In this document: in pieces, positions 56,610 through 64,000 of the stretch
How positions within the stretch are numbered: position 1 is the first letter of the stretch
Layout of the letters: every line of letters begins with the position of its first letter
Source of the DNA: Chytridium lagenaria
Lineage: Eukaryota > Chytridiomycota > Chytridiomycetes > Chytridiales > Chytridiaceae
NCBI GenBank assembly: GCA_025449115.1
Contig: JAHLKC010000056.1
Coordinates: 62,001 to 126,000, forward strand
Direction of reading: 5' to 3'
DNA: 64,000 nucleotides
The notes under the pieces: generated by a model
Databases searched by the model: none
What the model was told of the DNA's origin: nothing
The model's input: only the letters and a program-made list of their open reading frames with translations
Position numbers and translations under genes: made by a program

Positions 56610-59519
56610 TGCACCCACACTTGAGAACAAGTCCCCTGTGAGTTTTACATATAATATATATATATCTTATATTGACTAAAAGTGTAGTGAATACAAATCT
56701 TCTAAAGCTAAGGGTACATCATCATGCTTAGCTTTTCCGTGTTTCACGTGAGAGACAAGTTCTATGGATTCATATCTTGTGAGTCCATATCACCGTTATG
56801 TCATCACTCACATTAACCCTATCTCAAGTTCTACCTCTGGGTCTGGAACTATGACTTCTTCTGACCTGTGCTGGACAACTCTTGGAAGCCAGCATTATCA
56901 CTTGCGTCTGTATAGCGAGTTTCTAATTTCTCCCGTTTAGGTATGCCGTGCTATCAACATGCTAATTGTTTCAAGAATCTTTAACATTGTCTTGCCACGC
57001 CATTCCAATAATCTCTAACTATTGCGGAAGAATCTCGTTTATAGCAACCAAGTGTTTGTATGGCCAAAGTTGCAATAGCAACTTCTTCTTGAGTCTATAT
57101 CAGGACTACTGTATTAACAGCTACTTATAGCAACTATTACATTAATCAAGTAAGTAAACAAAATATATTTAACGCGATAATTCAGTAATTATCATGATAA
57201 GTCACGTAATATTATTTCAACACAACAAAGTATCAAAACTTCTGCTCAAAATATAAAACTAATATACTTAGTACAATAAATAGGCTCACTCTCAATCCTA
57301 TCTTCACGTAACCACTTTACGCTTGAAAGAAAACTCTCAAACTAGAACGAATTGTGTGATAAATCATCTTTAAACTACTTCAAGAGTTTAACTGACGTGT
57401 ATACATAATCAAACTTATTCTACTCCACATCTCTGCTCATTGCGCGTTAAGCATGACGTTAGTATTCAACGTTGTTTATGGTCACTTCTTTATCTTGTAA
57501 GGCATTCTAATGTATTAACAACCAATATCAAGGCATCATAACACGAAACATAATCCCTATGTCTTTACATATATCTGCAGATGACGATAAGTTGACTCAG
57601 ATTCTCAAACGAGAATATGACTCTCCAACAGTTCACCCACTCTTTAAAGCAAACACACATATATCCACATAAGGGTGGGAGGGTGAGGAAGTACGCGCAA
57701 AGCGTGTCCAACAAAATGAATGGCCTAGCCATAATATGTTGACGTTCACGCATTGCAAGATACATGAGACATAAAGCTTTGTTGATATGGTGTTAATACG
57801 TCAACCATAATTGCAACATTGACCAACACTGACCAGCAGTGTAAGTACAATAAATCATTAGAGGAATCAGTTTCCTTAACCAACGGAAGCATTCTTCTGT
57901 TAAACGGCCCCGGTTCAAGGAGCTCCATAATCAAAGCATATTATAATAAAAATGCAGATGCGCTATCATTTCCGTAAAAAAATACATCAAGTTATATGAT
58001 GTCAAAGTTTCAATAAGAAGCTTTATATTCTACCATTAGCTAGTGCATTATGAAAGAAGGCAACAGTGGCACCTTCCTTAAGCCATATACCATGAGGCCA
58101 TGATTTGCTTTGTTATACTCAAAGTCACAAAAGTGACCCGGTTTTAAACATTGAGCAAGGGTTGCTCTGCGCATAAGTAAGACAAGATTGCATACACAAT
58201 TATCGGCAGGTATAACCGTGTTATTATATTAGCAACAACTAATTGGATGTGGTGACCCGAAACATTTGTGTTGTTAAGAAATTAACAAATTTGTCAAGCA
58301 AAAATGCTGAAGTCCAATGCCGACGTTTTTCAAAACGTTATAAGTCTGAACGGTGCGTCGCCATATAGCGAGACCTATATAAAAATGATGCCCTCATTGA
58401 GGGCTACGTGTATGGAAATTTTCAAGTAAAAATCGCGATAAAAATTAACGAAGTAGTAAAACGGCAAGTTCGTCGTCAATAATGAATTAATCAGAAGAAA
58501 CCCAAGACTTTCCAAAGTATTTCTACATCTTCGAATTATTTGGCGAATCTGGTATGAATGACTTGGGGATTGAAGTCGAAATCCTATTTCGAAGATTTGA
58601 CAAAATTCTCTTCTTCATAAAAAGTCGAAACACTGTTTTAAAACTTATTTCAAAAGACTTTCCGGCTCTTCTGGACGATAGCTATCGGAATCACTAAGGT
58701 TTTACTTCTGGGGAGCAGCGGTTGTCAAGATCACAGGCATAAAGATCATAACCTCTGGACCCTGGGGATTGTTGTTAACATTACCAATTTTGTGTAACCT
58801 GGTTTGGTAAAAGTGAAAGTCCAGGACTCATACAACTGTAAATAAAGACTGCCTCCTTAACGATTACAAGACCAATAGGGGCGCAAACGTTACCATATTT
58901 TACCACTGTTTGCGTAGTACTACGCACTACATCCCTGTAAAGTTTCATAATTATAGTAATAAAAATGAGTGCGAAACGCGCAATCGAAAAAGCGTCGAAG
59001 TGATAAAAGCATATAGATCTCACTTAAAAGTAAGATCTAATACACTAAAAGGCTCCTAAAAGCCACAAAAAACGCTGAGAGCGTTCTAGGGTACTGGATG
59101 GTAGTCCAGTGTTGACAAAGGTGGCGGGGTGCCATAAAGACTACCCAATGCCAGGCCTCCATGACAGAGGCCCTTAATGTGCTTAGGTCGAAACCCTCGC
59201 ATGTCAACAAGATCCTACGACTACCCTGCCAGCAGGGGTCGTCAATGGATCAAAGTGAGTCTAGCTTTTGCAACAACATCCCTCATGCCTCCTAGGAGGC
59301 CTTCACTGGGTGTCGTTACACACGTTTTGACAAGGGGTGGTTGCAAACAAATGTATAACTCACAACACAAAAACCGCGATCTCTCGACGACTGTATACGG
59401 TAGAGACGTGGGACGATAGCGCAAATGACGCCCCGACTCGTAGCTTTCATATGATATAAAGATCAATAAAATATGATTAGTAAGAAACCGAAACCACCAT
59501 ATTTGGTTGGGCCCCCATC
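56610..59519. other. Interior of the LTR-type element, right copy, non-coding
   Basis: Mirror of 50059-52987. It is nearly identical to it from about 58390 to 59519 and increasingly different further left, for example TCTCGCTATATGGCG against CGCGTCATCTTGCG at the corresponding place. Confidence 0.7.
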
Positions 59520-60468
59520 TGTGAAGTTCTCTCTATGGCCCCCTCTGCTAAGCCCCGGCATACAGAGGTAGAGAACCACATAATAGGTGACAAGACTAGC
59601 GTCTAGGAGGTACTCCTAGATCAAGAGTCAAGCCCTATTCTGCCTTTAGTGACAGCGGGGATTTAAGTTGCTGTGGTTCTGCTCTAAAACTAATCATATG
59701 AAAGAAAGGAAGGAAAAAGGAAGGAAAAAGGTACTCAGGCGGAGATCCAACGCGCCAGAGTGGAAGGGTCATCAAGGAGGGAGTCCATCCCGCTCCTAGT
59801 AGTGTACAAGGCCTCGTAATCGCCGCAATAAGCCGTTTTAACATGTTCTCATCTGATCTCTTCTACCTAAGGCCCTGCTCATGCCGCACTCCCACTCACA
59901 GGCAACTAGATAGCCAGTCATCGCAATCAAGAAAAGAACAGAGGTGGTTATACTACCCAAACCTTCGAAGGAATCATGCCACAGAGGCGTCTATCCAGGG
60001 CTCAGGCCTTCTTAGACTCAAGTGTCTTGGTTCAAGGTGTAGTCTCCCCAGCGGCGTAATCCCCGAGCGCCCGCAGGTACAACTAAATAACACAATATTG
60101 AATAACAGAAGAATGAAGAAAGCATGGCCCAAGGGCAGCCATGCCTGGATGTATGGGTGGGATCAATCCAGGACTACAGAGGTGCACGTAAATCTATTCA
60201 ACTTTCTACAAATAATAAAACAATACATAAAGGGGAATCAAATAACAACAACAGGCATCTCGACCAACGTGGTAGCATGTCATAAGTTGGCATACCACGT
60301 CGACCGCCCTTCCTTCTATAAAAACCTCTCTCGTATCTATGGGGAAAAACTATGAAAAACCCCGAGAGGGAAAAGAATGGAACGGGAACAACAAAATAAG
60401 AATAAGGCACGACGTCTATATAAGTGACGCATTCATGCCTCTCGGTGAGGTTATCTTATAATCTCACA
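59520..60468 (-). repeat. LTR copy 4 (949 bp)
   Basis: Outermost right copy, nearly identical to LTR 1. The shared 170-codon frame (59843-60355 here) is identical in both, but it lies inside the LTR and shows no domain. Confidence 0.8.
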
Positions 60469-60472
60469 CAAG
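60469..60472. other. Target-site duplication CAAG, outer copy
   Basis: Follows the end of LTR 4 (CTCACA|CAAG) and pairs with 55704-55707. Confidence 0.65.
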
Positions 60473-60921
60473 CCCCTAGCGCCAGAAGGACCCGCAGCGC
60501 CCCCGTCCCGTCCAACCCTGGAAGCCCCACCCGAAACAACAGGTACTGCGTGAACGCTGTGACAGTCTTCTTCCGGGGAAGCCACACTGCGTAACCCTCA
60601 AACTCTTTGCCAGGGGATGACTGCGCGGTAACATGGCCGTGGCGCAGCACCTTCCCGTTGTCCACCCCGGAGCAGACGAACCTACGACAATCTAGCACAC
60701 GAGTAAAACGCCAACGTCACCATGCCCATAACACCAGCATCACCGTGCGAGACACCGCCAGATCTGCCCGCAGCAAGGCCAAATGGTTGAGGGTAAACAT
60801 CTCCTGCTGGTTGGGAGCCGGTGCGGCGCAAACGACCGACGTTAGCCAGCGCCTGTCTGACCGACTCATGATTCTGGATCCCGGACCAGTCCCAACCCGA
60901 AGCACGGTGATGAGAGCTCAA
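60473..60921 (-). pseudogene. DIRS-2 tyrosine recombinase, central part, cut by the LTR-element insertion
   Basis: Minus strand: a segment with L-A-V-S-R-T-V-M-L-V-L-W-A (about 60750), C-S-G-V-D-N-G-K-V-L-R, and V-W-L-P-R-K-K-T (about 60580), where recombinases of this order have a strand ending in a conserved P-x-x-K. The frame runs up to the CAAG at 60469 and would continue at 55707, where the S-S-F-R and G-R-W-T-S-E-A-F-Y boxes lie. The His of the H-x-x-R box appears replaced by Ser. Confidence 0.5.
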
Positions 60922-61222
60922 CGCCGACAGTACTGCAGCAACGTGCCACCACGGACGACGCGCCGCGGGAGAAAGAAGTGGTCATTGCGACCGGCGGGCA
61001 AAGCGACCACCTTGCATGAAAATGGCTAAGCCCACACAACCCTCCCCCACCGCAACCGGCAATCCAGGCAACACCACCTCGCGCTGGCGCTTCCTGGGTA
61101 CAGGGCCAGGAAATCCACGACATTCCCCCGACAACCGGTCACACCCGTCCACATTCACGCGGCCGACGTGAACCATCCGCAACTGAAACTGAAAACGAAT
61201 GGCGGCCCAACCATCCCTCTAA

Positions 61223-62629
61223 TCAGACCCCACAGGATTGAGTAGACCCATACCCCTTCTCAAACACCGCCACGTTGTTTGCATTATCCGTGTGCCACTG
61301 GATGTACTGCCCCAATATCTCCCCCCAACCGTTGCCAAACCCAACGCGACGGTGGCAAGCTCCCACGTTTGGGCCGCCGGCCCCCCTGTGACAGCGCCTA
61401 TGCAGTGCACGCACCAACGCCACCGACCAAAAATGATCCCGCGCGCAAAACCCCCTCCGGTCAAAAGAACTGTCGCTCACCACCCCTACGTGAGACGACA
61501 CGCGCCATACCTGCTCCCGAATAAACTCAAACCCGCCCACTCCAACAACGTATCTGCAAACCACTCCAAATCTTCCCGCACCGCCAAAGGAACCACAACC
61601 CGCCGCTGGGGATCCACACTTCCCAACAACCCATACACGTTACTCAAATACACCCTACCCTGCGGCAAAATCTGGCACACCCACGTCAACGTCCCCGCCA
61701 TCACCAACACCCTCTGAGCCGTTAAGAGCTTGGATCCCGCACCTCCAGGAGCAATTTGCAGATTTCCCGGCGACGAGAGAGCTCGACGATACCGTCAAGG
61801 CCCGCTTGTTCACCAAGAACCCCAACATGCGGATCGCCGTCCCGAACAACACCTCCAGCTTCAAGTGGTACCCCACTAACCCGAAAACGCGATGCACCTG
61901 CGCAATCATACGGTCCTCCATGCCCTCCGCGACTGCACCAAAGAAATTATCACTATAACTAACGCAGTTGACCCCCCCTCTAATCCACAAGATCCAACAC
62001 ATGCAATTGCCGAAATGACAGCAATGGAAACCAGCGTCCCGCATCCCAAAAATCAACGCATATCCACCAACAACATCCCCTCCAACAACACACCCTGGTA
62101 CAGCTGGTCCACTTCTCGGCGCGGAAATTGCCGGTACGCCCGCCTTGGCATCGACCATCCACAAGATACAACCGACCGGCAACGCGGCCACCATCTGAAG
62201 GAGGGCATTAACCTGTCCAGGAGACACAGTCCCAAGCAATCCCATGACGTCAGGGCGTTCACGCTCAATATCGAACCCCCGCGAGGAAACGAAAAATCAT
62301 GAACAAATCGCACCGTACCCTCCGGTGCCACCACCTTTTTGAACCGCACCCACCGGTGCGTTGGAAAACACCGGAAACTGCTGAACCTCCTCCACTGTGA
62401 ACGGACCCAAACGCCTGCCGAGCGCGAGCTCCTGAGCACTGTTCACTCGTAACTGATCGGCCGCTGTGGGGTGGAAGGACACAGCGGACGCGTGGTTCGA
62501 AACCACAACATGGCGTTCCGCCGGAAAGACAGCCGGCAACGCAAACCCCCTCGCCAGGCCCCGAAAAAGGAAATTTCGAAGCGGTTGGTTCGGAAAATCA
62601 ACCGTCAACTCTGCGAACATGTAACCCAA
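61223..62629 (-). pseudogene. DIRS-2 reverse transcriptase / RNase H, frame-broken, YSDN in place of YxDD
   Basis: RT landmarks in order on the minus strand: S-N-H-A-S-A ... A-L-G-R-R-L-G-P-F (62629 frame), V-R-F-V-H-D-F-S-F-P-R-G-G-S (about 62330), W-M-V-D-A-K-A-G (about 62150), Q-F-P-R-R-E-V-D-Q-L-Y-Q-G-V (62110), F-G-M-R-D-A-G-F, then Y-S-D-N-F-F-G-A-V at the place of the catalytic YxDD (about 61940), and L-G-F-L-V-N. The connection follows: A-G-T-L-T-W-V-C and G-R-V-Y-L-S-N-V-Y (61700), then D-L-E-W-F-A. RNase H has V-V-S-D-S-S-F-D-R-R-G-F (about 61475) and W-H-T-D-N-A-N-N-V-A-V-F-E-K-G (about 61290). Frame changes occur about every 200-300 bases. Confidence 0.7.
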
Positions 62630-63219
62630 ATAGGAGTGACCAGCTTGGTCAAACCATCAGGATACAACAGGTACCGCGCCACCCTGCAGTGCGACGCAGT
62701 GAATGGAAGCTCTGGTGGAGACGGGATGCCCAAGACCTTCACCCTCGCGGGCACCACTGTTGTTTAGCGGTAAGACCATGCGAGGCAAGCACCACCCCCG
62801 ACACCCCGTGCCAATGCATCTGGGTTGGCTTCTAAAGCGCGCACCCCCGGGTGCGCCTCCGCCACCCCAGCCTTGTCCGCTTGCAACGGTCAAACGGTGG
62901 ACCGTCGACACCACCCCACTCAACCCCATCACGAGCGACAACCCCCCGTTAGGGTCCCCGCTAATCCCCGCACCCTCGACGAGATGCGTCCCCTCCAGAC
63001 GCACCTCTTATGGCGCCTTAGCGCCGACTCGGTCCCTTATCCGCGGCCGACGGTTCCGCTGGCCCGGCGCCCAGGACCCTTCCACCACTCCTCGAACCAC
63101 GCTCCCCACCGGAGCCACGCCGGTCGCCCTTGTCACCACCCCAGGAGCGACCGTCATCCCACGTGGAATGTCCCCATGGATGCTCCATTATCAGATGGCC
63201 ACGCCCGCACTCTTGGCAC

Positions 63220-63985
63220 TCATGAGCGAAAACAGGCAATCGCGGAACCGACACCTTCGAGACCAGTTAAAGTTAAAACAATACTCGTTACCCTCCTGTC
63301 GCCGGTCCCCTGACGGCAAACTCCCCAACGAACGCTTTCCCCGGCCCTCCCCAGTCTTGAGGGGAGGTCGCCGTGGTGATGGCACCCCTCCGCCAGGCCC
63401 AAACCGTCCTCACCCCCCCAGCGCACCACGTTGGCCCCCACCGCCAGCATGCGTTTCTGAAACAAACACCGCTCCTTAAGGAGAGGGATCTCATCGGTCA
63501 AGCGGAGCATAGGAAACCGATGCACGAAGGAGCGCTTCTGGATCTCATAGGCAGACGCCGCCGCCCAGCCGTATGAGTTCGTGGTCTGCAAGACCTCATC
63601 GTGGAACCTATCGAGCTCCTTCGCCCCATTTGGGTAAAAAACCAAAACTGCCGTTCGAAACCGACGAAAAGCAGTCACCCAGCCATCGTACCTAACAAAT
63701 TCCACCCCGAGGCCACCGCGTCCTCTGCCAAACTAAAGCCATCGACATCCAAAACCACCTTCTTGAGAGGTTTCACGACGACATGCGGGTCGAACTTAAT
63801 CATGGGAATGTCCAGACCCTGAGCCAAACGATACCAGCTGCCCGAGAATACCAATTCTTCACCACTATAATGCGGCTCTGAACAAGCTCCGGGATCTGAG
63901 CCTTAGACATGCCGGCAAGCGCATCCCGGATGTCGAGATTGAGCTCCACGTCATATGGCACCCTGACCTGTGACGCCAACCCCAT
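63220..63985 (-). pseudogene. DIRS-2 Gag-like domain
   Basis: Two frames joined near 63750. The first has V-R-V-P-Y-D-V-E-L-N-L-D-I-R-D-A-L. The second has W-V-T-A-F-R-R-F-R-T-A-V-L-V-F-Y-P and A-K-E-L-D-R-F-H, then N-S-Y-G-W-A-A-A-S-A-Y-E. The W-x-x-A-F ... Y-P ... E-L ... Y-D/E pattern is common in proteins preceding the RT in such fungal elements (recalled pattern, not checked). No zinc knuckle is visible in the window. Confidence 0.5.
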
Positions 63986-64000
63986 CCCCGAGGCCCACGC

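Larger units (their letters stand above)
49109..60468. repeat. Giant inverted repeat (palindrome), arms ~5.3 kb, loop 0.79 kb
   Basis: The left arm 49109-54409 is the reverse complement of the right arm 55198-60468. Corresponding positions sum to about 109,578-109,600 throughout. Each arm, read from the outside in, is LTR copy, 2.9-kb internal region, second LTR copy, then ~510 bases of DIRS-2 recombinase. The outer ~2.1 kb of the arms are nearly identical (the 80-codon frames at 50558-50800 and 58781-59023 are identical in translation). Towards the loop they differ increasingly, by substitutions and many one-base losses. It could be a real inverted duplication or an assembly fold-back. Confidence 0.9.
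55708..60468 (-). mobile_element. LTR-type element without coding capacity, right-arm copy with CAAG target duplication
   Basis: LTR copies at 55708-56609 and 59520-60468 (902 and 949 bases, inverted relative to LTR 1) flank a 2.91-kb interior (56610-59519). A 4-base CAAG lies immediately outside both ends (55704-55707 and 60469-60472), so this copy marks an original insertion. The insertion point is inside the recombinase gene of DIRS-2. The interior has only short frames (80 codons or fewer), like its mirror copy. The superfamily cannot be told without coding sequence. Confidence 0.75.
60473..64000 (-). mobile_element. DIRS-2: second tyrosine-recombinase retroelement, degraded, interrupted, runs off the window
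   Basis: GC-rich, minus strand. From right to left it carries a Gag-like domain (63985-63220), RT (62629-61720), RNase H (61710-61223) and recombinase (60921-60473, continued beyond the inserted LTR element at 55707-55198). Domain order and RT type match DIRS-order elements. All coding parts are split by frame changes. It differs in sequence and composition from DIRS-1, so it is a separate family. Its 5' end lies beyond base 64000, and terminal repeats were not seen. Confidence 0.75.

Noticed and set aside
62657..63479. Plus-strand frames of 162-258 codons in DIRS-2
   Set aside because: Pro/Arg-rich antisense of a GC-rich degraded element. The minus strand carries the recognisable Gag-like and RT motifs.

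Overview
The window is nuclear DNA of an early-diverging fungus, most likely a chytrid. Genes have several short GT-AG introns. Families are fungal: carbohydrate-esterase-4 (CE4) chitin deacetylases, a TOK-type two-pore K+ channel, ARL1, a Swt1-like PIN nuclease and F-box/ankyrin proteins. Tyrosine-recombinase (DIRS-order) retroelements are prominent. The assignment is by inference from family content; no rRNA, tRNA or mitochondrial gene was recognised.

Layout. 1-3.9 kb: two broken F-box/ankyrin genes (-) and a small secreted repeat protein (-). 6.3-25.9 kb: a cluster of three CE4 genes (A +, B -, C -). The 3' end of CE4-A has been amplified into a 357-bp tandem array. A 5.9-kb PAT/Ngaro-like element with split direct repeats (DIRS-1) has inserted into that array. 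A coiled-coil protein lies between CE4-B and CE4-C. 26.4-33.4 kb: a housekeeping block with the Swt1-like nuclease (+), ARL1 (-, three exons resolved exactly) and the TOK channel (+). 36-48.6 kb: a low-complexity nuclear-type protein, a type II membrane protein with a very long charged tail, an F-box protein with about 13 ankyrin repeats, and a protein with four copies of a repeat motif I do not recognise. 49.1-60.5 kb: a giant inverted repeat (arms about 5.3 kb, loop 0.79 kb) made of a non-coding LTR-type element plus a piece of a second DIRS-like element (DIRS-2). 60.5-64 kb: the rest of degraded DIRS-2 (-), running off the window.

How parts fit together. The CE4 proteins would be exported to convert chitin to chitosan at the cell surface. 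A and B end in anchor-like hydrophobic tails, and C has a transmembrane segment followed by a long repetitive tail. The repeat region can be ordered in time: DIRS-2 came first; an LTR-type element then inserted into its recombinase gene with a CAAG target duplication; the composite was then duplicated head-to-head.

Caveat. Many otherwise convincing genes are broken by one-base indels, mostly in homopolymers. The inner copies of the palindrome differ from the outer ones mainly by one-base losses. This looks like uncorrected long-read consensus error, so several 'pseudogenes' may be intact in the organism. Coordinates of multi-exon genes are spans, and exon boundaries are given where the splice sites could be read.
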